Shown here in pieces: positions 22,281 through 30,040 of a DNA stretch of 64,000 bases. Each line of letters begins with the position of its first letter. Within the stretch, counting starts at the first letter, position 1. The translations under genes and the position numbers were made by a program. Under the pieces are notes generated by a model. That model ran no database searches and was not told the DNA's origin. It saw nothing but the letters and a program-made list of their open reading frames with translations. Source of the DNA: Tessaracoccus antarcticus (GTDB taxonomy: Bacteria > Actinomycetota > Actinomycetes > Propionibacteriales > Propionibacteriaceae); assembly GCF_003688855.1 (NCBI RefSeq), contig NZ_REFW01000004.1, positions 124,001-188,000 of the forward strand, given 5' to 3'.

Positions 22281-22400
22281 ATGGCTGCGCTCCGGGACTG
22301 GTTCGAGGACGTCTCCGTGCCCGTCATCGGCGTGCGGGCCGCCGGCCCGAACAACCGCGTCCACCAGCGCACCAGCCTCCGCTCCCACGGGCAGACGTGA
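22281..22400 (+). CDS. 39-codon small ORF coupled to the mannosyltransferase gene
   Basis: Encodes a 39-residue peptide starting MAALRDWFEDVSVPVIG and ending SLRSHGQT. Its TGA (22398-22400) overlaps the GTG start of the downstream membrane gene in a GTGA arrangement. A TANNNT hexamer 6 bases before the ATG suggests leaderless transcription starting at this ORF. The peptide resembles nothing I recognise and has no membrane helix. It may be a coupling or leader peptide rather than a functional product. No homology evidence is available. Confidence 0.45.
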   Translation: MAALRDWFEDVSVPVIGVRAAGPNNRVHQRTSLRSHGQT

Positions 22401-23887
22401 GTCGGCTGCTTCGCGCCCGGGCCGCGCTCCGCGAGGCCGCCGCTGCCAAGGGTGTGCGGGTCGGATTCCTCGGGTCCTTCTGCATCCTCATCGGCACCCT
22501 GAGCCCCGCCTACCTGCCGCAGGCCTCCCCCGTGTGGGGAGTGCTGAACCAGCTCAACTGGGACGGTGCCGTCTTCAAGGTGCTGGGCACGGTCTTCACG
22601 ATGGTGGGACTCGCACTGCTGCTCGAGACGTGGCTGCGCCTTCGCCCCGCCCGACGGCGCGCTCTCGGCCACCCCCAACTGCGGCACTGGGCCGTGCTGG
22701 CCATCATCGCGTCCCCACTGTTGCTCGCCCCGCCCGTGTTCTCGCACGACGCGTATTCCTACGCTGCCCAGGGGTGGATGCTCCACAACGGCATCAGCCC
22801 CTACGAGGTGGGCCCCAGTGTGCTGCCCGGCTACTTTGCCGACCAGGTGGCATGGGTGTGGCGCGACACCACCGCCCCCTACGGGCCCCTCGCGCTCAAG
22901 ATGAGCCATGGGATCGTGGTGCTGGCCGGGTTCGACCCGTTCACCGCCACCCTCCTGATGCGAGTGCCCGCCCTGCTGGGAGTGGCACTCATCGGTTGGT
23001 GCACGCCGCGGATCGCGCGGCAGGTGGGTGTCGACCCGGCGGCGGCCAGTTGGTTCGTGATGTGCAACCCCATCCTGATCATCGACTTCGTCGGCGGCAT
23101 GCACAACGACGCCCTCATGACCGGCCTCATGGTGATGGCCATCTGGCTGACGCTTCATCTCAGGCAGTGGTGGTTGGGTGCACTCATCATCGGCGTGGCT
23201 GCCGCCATCAAGCAGCCGGCCGTGCTGGCCGCTGTGGCGCTGCCGTTCCTGGTGGTCCCGCTGGAGGGGTGGAGGAAACCAGTCCCCGTGTTCCGTGCCG
23301 GGTTGCGCGTGGCGGCGTCGCTGGCTGTGGCCGTGGGCGTGTTCGCGGGCATCAGCGTCGTGACAGGTCTCGGGTTCGGCTGGATCAATGCCGTCAATGT
23401 GCCGGGCATGGTCGACACCGTCTCGCCGTTCACCGTGGTGGGCCACATCGCGCAGTGGGTGGTCGATGCGTTCGGCTGGGACCCTTCAGGTCGTGTCGCC
23501 ATCAACGCGTCGCGCGCCCTCGGGGTGGTGGTGTTCGCCGTCGGGACCCTCTGGCTCGCTGTGCGGCACCTGGGGCAGCGTCCGCTGCACTTCCTGTCCT
23601 GGTCGTTCCTGCTGTTCGCGTTCTGCGCCCCGGCCATCCATTCCTGGTACGTGCTGTGGGGTGGTGTGCTGTTCCCCATGACGAAGCCTTCGCCGCGGTG
23701 GCTGCGCGTGGCCGTGGTGGTCACCGCAGTGCTGCTGAGCTACTCCGCCATGAACTTTGCCCTGCGCAACGGGTTCTGGCTCCTGGCGCTGCTGGTGATG
23801 TTCGCAGCGTGGGAGTCGCTGCGTGGACACACGCTCCGCCAGCGCTGGGAACCCCTGAGTGGTCGCCAGACCCAGCCGGTTCCCTGA
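22397..23887 (+). CDS. MptB-like polyprenol-phosphomannose alpha-1,6-mannosyltransferase
   Basis: 496-residue multi-pass membrane glycosyltransferase of the GT-C type, with about 12-13 hydrophobic segments. The early extracytoplasmic loop SHDAYSYAAQGWMLHNGISP matches the actinobacterial MptB family, whose members use polyprenol-phosphate mannose to extend lipomannan-type mannans. GTG 22397 is chosen because the frame upstream is Arg-rich and unlike protein, and because the GTG overlaps the stop of a 39-codon ORF. It ends 2 bases from the convergent xth gene. Confidence 0.8.
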   Translation: MSRLLRARAALREAAAAKGVRVGFLGSFCILIGTLSPAYLPQASPVWGVLNQLNWDGAVFKVLGTVFTMVGLALLLETWLRLRPARRRALGHPQLRHWAVLAIIASPLLLAPPVFSHDAYSYAAQGWMLHNGISPYEVGPSVLPGYFADQVAWVWRDTTAPYGPLALKMSHGIVVLAGFDPFTATLLMRVPALLGVALIGWCTPRIARQVGVDPAAASWFVMCNPILIIDFVGGMHNDALMTGLMVMAIWLTLHLRQWWLGALIIGVAAAIKQPAVLAAVALPFLVVPLEGWRKPVPVFRAGLRVAASLAVAVGVFAGISVVTGLGFGWINAVNVPGMVDTVSPFTVVGHIAQWVVDAFGWDPSGRVAINASRALGVVVFAVGTLWLAVRHLGQRPLHFLSWSFLLFAFCAPAIHSWYVLWGGVLFPMTKPSPRWLRVAVVVTAVLLSYSAMNFALRNGFWLLALLVMFAAWESLRGHTLRQRWEPLSGRQTQPVP

Positions 23888-23889
23888 CG

Positions 23890-24798
23890 TCAGGAGGCGA
23901 GGGCGGCCATGTCGTAGTGCACCACGACAGGGCTGTGGTCACTGATCCGCGAGTCGTAGTCCGCCTCCCGGGCCACGCGCGCCGTGGTGGCTGAGCGTGC
24001 GAGTGCGGGGGAGGCGAGGTGGTAGTCGATCCGCCACCCCGCGTCGTTGGTGAATGCCTGGCCACGCCACGACCACCAGGTGTAGGGCCCGTCGACTCCC
24101 GGGTGGACGTGCCGCACGACGTCGAGCAGCCGACGTGGCCCCACCACGGAGCTGAACCATTGCCTCTCCTCCGGCAGGAAGCCCTCCGACCGCTTGTTCG
24201 TCCGCCAGTTCTTGAGGTCCAGTTCGGTGTGCGCGATGTTGAAGTCGCCCACCACCACGAACTGACGGCCCTCAGCGGCAGCCTCGCGGCGCGAACTGGT
24301 GAGCAGGCGCGACAAACCCTTGAGGAAACGCATTTTCCGGTCGTACTTGTCCTTGCCGTCCTCTTCGTGCGGCCAGGCCGCACCCTTGGGCAGGTACAGC
24401 GACGCCACCCTGACCGGCGCATCCGACAGGTCCACCTCGATGTAGCGCCCCTCGTGGGAGAAGTGGGCGAGGTCGCGGTTCGGCAGGTGGATGGCCTCCA
24501 CCTCGCTGAACGCACCGTCGGGTCCCGCCAGCAGCGCACCCCCGGACAGCGTGCGGATCGACGTGGGTGCCAGCCTCGTCATCACAGCCACCCCGTTGCG
24601 GCCGGGAAGCGTGCCCGTCTCCAGTGCCGTGTGGTAGCCGGTGAACGCCTCGGTGGGCAGGTCCGCGAGGCGGCACCGCACCTCCTGCAGCGCGATGACA
24701 TCAGCACCCTCCGAGTCCCAGAACGGCCGGAACCCCCGCCGCATCGCGGCGCGGATCCCGTTGACGTTGTGCGAACCGAGGACGAGTGGGGAGATCAT
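23890..24798 (-). CDS. xth: Exodeoxyribonuclease III / AP endonuclease
   Basis: 302-residue Mg-dependent nuclease of the EEP superfamily, for base-excision repair. Active-site blocks are complete: HNVNGIRAA (residues 10-18), LQEVR with the metal-binding Glu near 39, GDFNIAHTELD, the WRIDYHL Asp and the C-terminal SDHSPV His. The start at MISPLVLGSHN fits the family; an upstream in-frame extension of 25 residues is Pro/Arg-rich and unlikely. TACCAT lies 8 bases before the ATG with no ribosome-binding site, suggesting a leaderless mRNA. Confidence 0.92.
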   Translation of the reverse strand: MISPLVLGSHNVNGIRAAMRRGFRPFWDSEGADVIALQEVRCRLADLPTEAFTGYHTALETGTLPGRNGVAVMTRLAPTSIRTLSGGALLAGPDGAFSEVEAIHLPNRDLAHFSHEGRYIEVDLSDAPVRVASLYLPKGAAWPHEEDGKDKYDRKMRFLKGLSRLLTSSRREAAAEGRQFVVVGDFNIAHTELDLKNWRTNKRSEGFLPEERQWFSSVVGPRRLLDVVRHVHPGVDGPYTWWSWRGQAFTNDAGWRIDYHLASPALARSATTARVAREADYDSRISDHSPVVVHYDMAALAS

Positions 24799-25115
24799 GG
24801 GCCCCGATGGTACCGATGACCGCCGCGCTGGAGGACGGCGTGATGGAGCCTGTCGCTCAGGAGGGTGGCTCATCGTCGCGCTGCGCGGCCCCTGACATCG
24901 CCGACGTCATCGGGGACAGCTGTCCCGCGCCGGAGCGGGGTACCGCGACACCGACGCCGGGGCACGATCCGTTGCGGCATCGAGAGCGGTTGCCGGCTGG
25001 TCACCGTCGGGGAACACCGAGGGACGCATGCCCGCCGGCCTACTGAGGGAAGATCGCTGACGCGGTCGCCATGTCAGGAACCTGACCCGCCGCCAACGCT
25101 TCCCCGCAGCGTGCC
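24799..25115 (+). other. Gene-free stretch between xth and yajQ
   Basis: 317 bases upstream of xth and downstream of yajQ. Only the xth -10 candidate (24807-24812) is supported. Two short open frames on the plus strand have shadow-like composition and no ribosome-binding site. No tRNA, strong hairpin or repeat is seen. Confidence 0.5.
24807..24812 (-). promoter_or_regulatory. Leaderless-type -10 for xth
   Basis: Minus-strand TACCAT, 8 bases before ATG 24798. Confidence 0.45.
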
Positions 25116-25607
25116 TCAGCGGTAATTCGTGAACTGCACCGCGAAGTCGTAGTCGGCGCCCTTGATGAGGTTCTGCACGTCCTGGAGGTCGTCGCGGCTC
25201 TTGCTGGAGATCCGGAGCTCATCGCCCTGGATCTGGCACTTCACGCCTTTGGGGCCCTCGTCGCGTACGAGCTTGGACACCTTCTTCGCGTTCTCCTGGG
25301 AGATGCCCTCCTGCGTCGAGGCGGTGATCTTCCACATCTTCCCCGACACGCGGGCTTCGCCGGCGTCGAGGGCTTTGAGGCTGATGCCGCGGCGCACCAG
25401 CTTGGTCTGGAAGACGTCGAGGATGGCTTTCACGCGATCCTCGGAGTTCGCCTCCATCTCGATGTTCTCCCCGGACCAGCTGATGGAGGAGTCGGTGTTC
25501 TTGAAGTCGAAGCGCTGGCTGACCTCCTTGGCGGCCTGGTTCAGTGCGTTGTCAACCTCTTGTCGGTCCACCTTGCTGACCACGTCGAACGAGTTCTCGG
25601 ATGCCAT
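25116..25607 (-). CDS. yajQ: YajQ-family nucleotide-binding protein
   Basis: 163 residues with the two ferredoxin-like halves of the YajQ/UPF0234 family ([20 protein letters not shown] at the start, [16 protein letters not shown] near the end). Some members bind cyclic di-GMP or nucleic acids; the role here is unknown. AGAGGAGA lies 5 bases before ATG 25607. Monocistronic; divergent from tRNA-Tyr. Confidence 0.93.
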   Translation of the reverse strand: MASENSFDVVSKVDRQEVDNALNQAAKEVSQRFDFKNTDSSISWSGENIEMEANSEDRVKAILDVFQTKLVRRGISLKALDAGEARVSGKMWKITASTQEGISQENAKKVSKLVRDEGPKGVKCQIQGDELRISSKSRDDLQDVQNLIKGADYDFAVQFTNYR

Positions 25608-25710
25608 GGGAATCTCCTCTTGAGTGAACGGGGCGTTGGGGCCCAGTCTGCCGTGGGCCCCCGGTGCTGTCCTGACTCATTGTGCCGTGTGGGGTGAGCG
25701 AGTACCCGCT

Positions 25711-25740
25711 TTGTCCTGCGGGGCCCTGCTTTGGTAGTGT
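25711..25740 (+). promoter_or_regulatory. Promoter of tRNA-Tyr
   Basis: -35 TTGTCC (25711-25716), 18-base spacer, -10 TAGTGT (25735-25740). The expected start is about 20 bases before the tRNA. Confidence 0.55.
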
Positions 25741-25767
25741 TTCGCATCGCTGGCCATGTGCCAGCAC

Positions 25768-25852
25768 GGCAGGTTGCCCGAGCGGCCAAAGGGAGCGGTC
25801 TGTAAAACCGTCGGCAACGCCTTCGTTGGTTCGAATCCAACACCTGCCACCA
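25768..25852 (+). tRNA. tRNA-Tyr (GTA)
   Basis: Class II tRNA with a long variable arm. Acceptor GGCAGGT pairs with ACCTGCC; anticodon loop CTGTAAA gives GTA; T-arm GTTGG/CCAAC; discriminator A, and CCA is encoded (25850-25852), unlike the other three tRNAs in this window. Confidence 0.95.
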
Positions 25853-25971
25853 GGCCTCGAATCGTAGTGATTCGGGGCCTGTTGCCGTTCCGGTTGGGTG
25901 ACACTGGGAGTCGCACAACCGCGAGGGGTCCCCCTGACCCGCACACCCCACGAGACTGATGGGAATCTGAC

Positions 25972-26682
25972 ATGTCCACTCCACACATTGCCTGCGAACC
26001 CGGTGACATTGCGCCCCTAGTGATCATGCCCGGCGACCCGAAGCGCGCCGAGCGCATCGCCAGAACACGTCTGACCGACGCGAAGCTGGTGTCCGATGTC
26101 CGGGGCATCGGTGCCTGGACCGGCCACATCGACGGCACCCCCGTCACGGCCATGGCGTCCGGGATGGGCGTGCCGTCGCTGTCGATCTATGCCACGGAGC
26201 TGTACCGCGACTTCGGTGTTGAACGCATCTGTCGGGTCGGTACGTGCGGGGCCATCCCGCGCAGCGTTGCGGTGCGCGACATCATCATCGCCTCCGCGGC
26301 ACACACGAACTCGTCGGTGGCCACCATCAACGTGCCGGGCGTCGCCCTCTCGCTGGCACCCTCCTTCGACATGCTGCGTGCCGCCGTCGACGCCGCTCGT
26401 GGCGGCGAGCGCGCCGTACACGTGGGGCCCGTCTTCACCAACGACTTCTTCTACGGGGGTGGCCCGGACACCATCGGTGCCCTGTCCGCGCTGGGAACCC
26501 TGGGTGTGGAGATGGAGGCCGCCGGCCTCTACGCCTGCGCCCTGGCCGCCGGCAAGGAGGCTCTGGCCGTGCTGACCGCGTCCGACCACCTGATGGACGG
26601 CTCCGGTGACCTGACTGCAGAGGAGAGGGAGACGCTGTTCTCGGGTGCCCTGGAGATCGCCATCGCCGCACTCCTGGCCTGA
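25972..26682 (+). CDS. deoD: Purine-nucleoside phosphorylase, DeoD type
   Basis: 236-residue trimeric-fold (NP-I) phosphorylase that splits purine (deoxy)nucleosides with phosphate in salvage. Seen: TPHIACEPGDIA at the N-terminus, phosphate-binding PGDPKRA and RVGTCGAI, the EMEAAGLY nucleoside motif and the catalytic Asp in TASDHL. Start ATG 25972 with GGGAATC upstream. It lies between tRNA-Tyr and a tRNA pair on the same strand and could be transcribed with tRNA-Tyr. Confidence 0.94.
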   Translation: MSTPHIACEPGDIAPLVIMPGDPKRAERIARTRLTDAKLVSDVRGIGAWTGHIDGTPVTAMASGMGVPSLSIYATELYRDFGVERICRVGTCGAIPRSVAVRDIIIASAAHTNSSVATINVPGVALSLAPSFDMLRAAVDAARGGERAVHVGPVFTNDFFYGGGPDTIGALSALGTLGVEMEAAGLYACALAAGKEALAVLTASDHLMDGSGDLTAEERETLFSGALEIAIAALLA

Positions 26683-26729
26683 GACCGGGCCATGCCTCCG
26701 GGGTGCGAGAACCAGGGGCGGGGGCCGAT

Positions 26730-26759
26730 TTGGCACCCCGCCCGCAACCTGTGTATCTT
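26730..26759 (+). promoter_or_regulatory. Promoter of the tRNA-Thr/tRNA-Met/rpmG unit
   Basis: -35 TTGGCA (26730-26735), 18-base spacer, -10 TATCTT (26754-26759); the tRNA begins 13 bases later. Confidence 0.65.
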
Positions 26760-26772
26760 TGGACCTCGGCTG

Positions 26773-26845
26773 GCCCCTATAGCTCAGTAGGTAGAGCGTC
26801 TCCATGGTAAGGAGAAGGTCTGCGGTTCGACTCCGCATGGGGGCT
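26773..26845 (+). tRNA. tRNA-Thr (GGT)
   Basis: Acceptor GCCCCTA pairs with TGGGGGC; anticodon stem TCTCC/GGAGA with loop ATGGTAA gives GGT; T-arm TGCGG/CCGCA; discriminator T. No encoded CCA. Confidence 0.95.
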
Positions 26846-26883
26846 CTGTTCGTTTCCGGAGAAATTCGGGGAAGGACTACTTT

Positions 26884-26956
26884 GACGGGGTAGCTCAGTC
26901 GGTAGAGCAAGCGGCTCATAATCGCTGTGTCGCGGGTTCGATTCCCGCCCTCGTCA
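26884..26956 (+). tRNA. tRNA-Met (CAT), elongator type
   Basis: Acceptor GACGGGG pairs with CCTCGTC including a normal 1:72 pair, unlike initiator tRNA; anticodon loop CTCATAA gives CAT; T-arm CGGG/CCCG; discriminator A, no encoded CCA. A lysidine-type Ile tRNA cannot be fully excluded, but the position before rpmG matches actinobacterial metT. Confidence 0.9.
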
Positions 26957-27010
26957 CCGAACGCTTCATCCAACCGTCGCCATCCAGCGCCAAGCAAGAG
27001 GAATGAGATC

Positions 27011-27181
27011 ATGGCCAAGAAGGGACAGGACGTCCGTCCTAAGATCACACTCGCCTGCACCGAGTGCAAGGAGCGCAACTACATCACCAAGAAGAACCGG
27101 CGCAACAACCCAGACCGGCTCGAGTTGAAGAAGTTCTGCCCCAGGTGCCGCACGCACCAGGCGCACCGCGAGACCCGCTGA
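27011..27181 (+). CDS. rpmG: 50S ribosomal protein L33 (zinc-ribbon form)
   Basis: 56 residues, [19 protein letters not shown] at the start. The zinc-ribbon cysteines C16, C19, C43 and C46 are all present, so this is the zinc-binding (C+) paralogue. AAGAGGAATGAG precedes ATG 27011. Probably co-transcribed with the two tRNAs upstream; a strong hairpin follows. Confidence 0.97.
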   Translation: MAKKGQDVRPKITLACTECKERNYITKKNRRNNPDRLELKKFCPRCRTHQAHRETR

Positions 27182-27195
27182 ATCACACGTTTGCA

Positions 27196-27236
27196 CACCA
27201 ACGGCCGCTCCCCGCAACGGGGGGCGGCCGTTGGTG
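27196..27236 (+). terminator. Terminator hairpin after rpmG
   Basis: 19-bp stem (27196-27214 with 27218-27236, one G-T pair) and a 3-base loop CAA. No T-tract follows. Confidence 0.75.
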
Positions 27237-27241
27237 CGTTG

Positions 27242-27271
27242 CCGGCGAATTGCCCATGGGCAATTCGCCGG
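27242..27271 (+). repeat. 30-bp perfect palindrome upstream of the first dehydratase gene
   Basis: Perfect inverted repeat with no spacer, half-site CCGGCGAATTGCCCA. It lies just after the rpmG terminator and ends 9 bases before the TAGCCT -10 at 27281, so it covers the -35 region of that promoter. It may be a repressor operator or a second terminator. Confidence 0.8.
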
Positions 27272-27280
27272 GGGCTTCGG

Positions 27281-27286
27281 TAGCCT
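27281..27286 (+). promoter_or_regulatory. Leaderless-type -10 for the dehydratase/murB operon
   Basis: TAGCCT, 7 bases before ATG 27294; no ribosome-binding site is present. Confidence 0.55.
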
Positions 27287-27293
27287 TGCGTAC

Positions 27294-27719
27294 ATGCCCA
27301 TCAGCCCAGAGCACGCAGGTCGCACGTACCCACCGGCACCCGCGTACCGCGTCAGCACGGCCAAGATCGCAGAGTTCGCCGCGGCCCTCGGGGACACCAA
27401 TCCCGCCTACGCCGGCGACGACGCCATCGCCCCACCCACTTTTGCTGCGGTCATCGCGGCCCACGCATGGGGGGCCCTTTTCGACGATGCAGAGCTCGGT
27501 TTGGCGCTGCACCGCACCATGCACACCGACCAGACGTTCGAGTTCACGGATCCGCTGCGCGACGGCGACGATGTGGTGGCAACACTGAGGATCGAGAGGG
27601 TGCGCAACCGCGGGGCCCTGGACATGGTCACGGTGGTCGTCGACCTCACCGTGGACGGCCGCAGCGCCGTCACCGCGCGGTCGACGCTGATGCACACACG
27701 AGAGGTCGCGAATGCCTGA
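27294..27719 (+). CDS. MaoC-family N-terminal-type dehydratase (HadA/FAS1-like)
   Basis: 141-residue hot-dog fold protein of the FAS1-like dehydratase group (AGRTYPPAPAYRVSTAKIAEFAAALGD, APPTFAAVIA). In mycobacteria the gene in this place (hadA or hadC) is the non-catalytic, substrate-binding partner of the (3R)-hydroxyacyl-ACP dehydratase HadB. ATG 27294 is chosen as the family start and because TAGCCT sits 7 bases upstream. It overlaps the next gene by 8 bases. Substrate unknown; mycolic acids are not expected in propionibacteria. Confidence 0.8.
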   Translation: MPISPEHAGRTYPPAPAYRVSTAKIAEFAAALGDTNPAYAGDDAIAPPTFAAVIAAHAWGALFDDAELGLALHRTMHTDQTFEFTDPLRDGDDVVATLRIERVRNRGALDMVTVVVDLTVDGRSAVTARSTLMHTREVANA

Positions 27720-28122
27720 GCAGGTCACAGTAGGTCAGGAACTGCCGGAGGTGCGTGTCACCATCACCCGTGCCGGTGTGGTGCGGTATTCCGGCGCGTC
27801 CACCGATTTCAACGAGATCCACTTCTCCGACCGCCACGCCCGTGCCATCGGCCTGCCCGGTGTGGTGGCGCACGGCATGTGGACCATGGGCGCCGGGCTC
27901 CGGGTGGTGACCGACTGGATCGGCAACCCGGGCGGCGTCCTGCACTACTTTGTCCGCTTCACCCGCCCCGTCGTGGTGCCTGACACCGACGAGGGTGTGG
28001 AGGTGGTCTACAACGCCACGGTCACCGCGGTGGCCGGAGACGTCGCCACCCTCGCCATCACCGCCAGGTGCGGACAGGACGCCGTGCTCGGCGCAGCCAA
28101 GGCGCAGGTGCGCATTGCCTGA
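27712..28122 (+). CDS. MaoC-family (3R)-hydroxyacyl dehydratase, catalytic subunit (HadB-like)
   Basis: 136-residue hot-dog hydratase. The catalytic Asp/His motif is visible in TDFNEIHFSDRHARAIGLPG followed by VVAHGMWTM. It overlaps the upstream partner gene by 8 bases, consistent with an obligate heterodimer as in mycobacterial HadAB. Position between rpmG and murB/tRNA-Trp matches the mycobacterial locus. Confidence 0.85.
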   Translation: MPEQVTVGQELPEVRVTITRAGVVRYSGASTDFNEIHFSDRHARAIGLPGVVAHGMWTMGAGLRVVTDWIGNPGGVLHYFVRFTRPVVVPDTDEGVEVVYNATVTAVAGDVATLAITARCGQDAVLGAAKAQVRIA

Positions 28123-28141
28123 GTCCGAACAGGAGTGCCCC

Positions 28142-29206
28142 GTGGAGTTCGTCTCCCACAGCGGCGTGGCCCCGCGCGGGCCCTCATCGGTCCGACTGGC
28201 GGATCACACCACCTTCCACGTGGGCGGAAACGCGCGTCGTTTTGTCTCCGCCACGTCCGAGGATGAGCTCATCTCAACCGTCGCCGAGTGCGACGCGGCG
28301 GGGGAGCCCGTGTTGGTCCTGGGTGGCGGCTCCAACGTTCTGGTGCCCGACGAGGGCTTCGACGGCACTGTCGTGCACGTGGGCACCCGGGGCGTCACCG
28401 CGGAGGTGTCGTCCTGCGGCGGCGCGATGGTGCGCGTGCAGGCAGGGGAGAACTGGGACGAGTTCGTCGCCTTCGCGGTGGCGCGGGGTTGGGTCGGGGT
28501 GGAGACGCTCTCCGGCATCCCGGGATCCGTGGGTGCCACCCCCATCCAGAACGTGGGGGCCTACGGGGCTGACGTGTCCCAGAGTGTCAGCTCCGTGCGG
28601 ACCTGGGACCGTGAGCTGGGGCAGGTGAAGACCCACCCGGCCGTCGACTGCGGGTTCGGCTACAGGACGTCGTTGTTCAAGCGCACACCCGGCCGTCACC
28701 TCGTGCTCGACGTGTCGTTCCAGTTCCCCCTGGGCACCCTCAGCGCCCCCATTGCCTATCCGGAGCTCGCCCACGCCCTCGGTGTCGACGTGGGGGAGCG
28801 GTCACCGACCACCCGCGTGCGGGACGCCGTGCTCGCCATCCGTCGCAGCAAGGGCATGGTCCTGGACGAGTCCGACCACGACACGTGGAGCGGCGGGTCC
28901 TTCTTCACCAACCCCCTGCTCACGACGGAGGCCGCCGCGCTGCTGCCCCCGGGGGCTCCCAGGTTCCCGGCGGGGGACCGCGTCAAGACGAGCGCGGCCT
29001 GGCTCATCCAGCACGCCGGGTTCGTCAAGGGGCACGGCACCACGCGGGCGGCACTCTCCGGCAAGCACGTCCTGGCACTGACCAACCGGGGAGACGCCAG
29101 CGCCGAGGACCTCCTCGCTCTGGCCCGGGAGGTGCGCGACGGCGTGCGCGCCACCTTCGGTATCACGCTGGAAGCCGAGGTCAACATCCTTGGCAGGTCG
29201 CTGTAG
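28142..29206 (+). CDS. murB: UDP-N-acetylenolpyruvoylglucosamine reductase
   Basis: 354-residue FAD enzyme that reduces the enolpyruvyl group to make UDP-MurNAc for peptidoglycan. FAD motif VLGGGSNVLVPDEGFDG, the Arg of YRTSLFK, the catalytic Ser in GGSFFTNPLL and the Glu of EAEVNILG are all present. GTG 28142 has AGGAG 7 bases upstream; an open frame further up is shadow of the dehydratase. It follows the dehydratase by 19 bases, so likely the same operon. Confidence 0.95.
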   Translation: MEFVSHSGVAPRGPSSVRLADHTTFHVGGNARRFVSATSEDELISTVAECDAAGEPVLVLGGGSNVLVPDEGFDGTVVHVGTRGVTAEVSSCGGAMVRVQAGENWDEFVAFAVARGWVGVETLSGIPGSVGATPIQNVGAYGADVSQSVSSVRTWDRELGQVKTHPAVDCGFGYRTSLFKRTPGRHLVLDVSFQFPLGTLSAPIAYPELAHALGVDVGERSPTTRVRDAVLAIRRSKGMVLDESDHDTWSGGSFFTNPLLTTEAAALLPPGAPRFPAGDRVKTSAAWLIQHAGFVKGHGTTRAALSGKHVLALTNRGDASAEDLLALAREVRDGVRATFGITLEAEVNILGRSL

Positions 29207-29221
29207 GGGCGAGGTCGCCCC
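29206..29221 (+). terminator. Short hairpin at the murB stop
   Basis: GGGGCGA and TCGCCCC with two bases between, starting on the last base of the stop codon. A weak terminator candidate without T-tract. Confidence 0.35.
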
Positions 29222-29245
29222 GCACGCGTACGCCCGGTCGCCCGG

Positions 29246-29275
29246 TTCGACGCGGGGGTGGCGTTGGCGTACCAT
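29246..29275 (+). promoter_or_regulatory. Promoter of the tRNA-Trp/secE/nusG unit
   Basis: -35 TTCGAC (29246-29251), 18-base spacer, -10 TACCAT (29270-29275), about 64 bases before tRNA-Trp. Confidence 0.45.
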
Positions 29276-29338
29276 GGTGGCACTGGTGATGCTGGTTGCT
29301 GCTCGGGGTTCGCCCCGGGTGAATCTGCAACATCACCG

Positions 29339-29411
<73 letters not shown>

Positions 29412-29491
29412 CGAAGCAGTATGGCTGTTTCCAGGCGCCTACCGTCCCATGGACGGTGAGGCATTTTGTTTGTAGACCGAAGGGAAACCGC

Positions 29492-30040
29492 GTGAGCGAC
29501 AAGACTCCCGATTCGACGGGGGCCTCTGACCGCGAGTACGACGCGCTCGGGGACTCATCTGTCGACCCCATCGAGGCTGACGCCGTCGACGAGGTCTCGG
29601 AGCCCACTGACGCGACGCCGTCCTTGGGCGCGACCCGCCGTCGCAGCTCCAACGCGCCGGTGCGCCGCGGGACCGTCGGGCTGGATCAAGACGCCGACGA
29701 CGACACGATCGCCGAACTCGAGGACGGGTTCACCGAGGACGAGCAGAATGCTGCCTCCTCAGCACGCCGACGCGGCAACGCCCCGGTGAGGAAGACCACT
29801 GCCACCCGGAAACGCTCCGAGTCGCAGAAGGTCGAGAACGACCCCTATTCCGCCAGCAACCCCGCCACGTTCGTGAAGCAGTCCGCCAGCGAGATCAAGA
29901 AGGTCGTGTGGCCCACCTGGCCGCAGCTGACCGTCCTGTTCGTCTCCGTGCTGATCTTCGTGTTGTTCATGATCGCCTTCGTGGGCGCTCTTGACCTCCT
30001 GTTCGGCTGGGGCCTGCTGGCAATGTTTGGAGATTCCTGA
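29492..30040 (+). CDS. secE: Preprotein translocase subunit SecE with long N-terminal extension
   Basis: 182 residues, of which only about residues 117-182 are the SecE core (FVKQSASEIKKVVWPTWPQL then one membrane helix). Single-helix SecE proteins are usually 60-75 residues. The first 115 residues are acidic then basic and carry an imperfect repeat, NAPVRR at 54-59 and NAPVRK at 96-101, each preceded by Arg-rich sequence. GTG 29492 is preceded by GAAGGGAAA. The stop overlaps nusG (TGATG). Confidence 0.93.
   Translation: MSDKTPDSTGASDREYDALGDSSVDPIEADAVDEVSEPTDATPSLGATRRRSSNAPVRRGTVGLDQDADDDTIAELEDGFTEDEQNAASSARRRGNAPVRKTTATRKRSESQKVENDPYSASNPATFVKQSASEIKKVVWPTWPQLTVLFVSVLIFVLFMIAFVGALDLLFGWGLLAMFGDS

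Noticed and set aside
24786..25125. Two overlapping plus-strand frames of 86 codons between xth and yajQ
   Set aside because: No ribosome-binding site, no recognisable motif, composition typical of non-coding GC-rich DNA.
26884..26956. Initiator tRNA-fMet
   Set aside because: Bases 1 and 72 pair normally (G-C) and the anticodon stem lacks the three G-C pairs, so it is an elongator-type tRNA.
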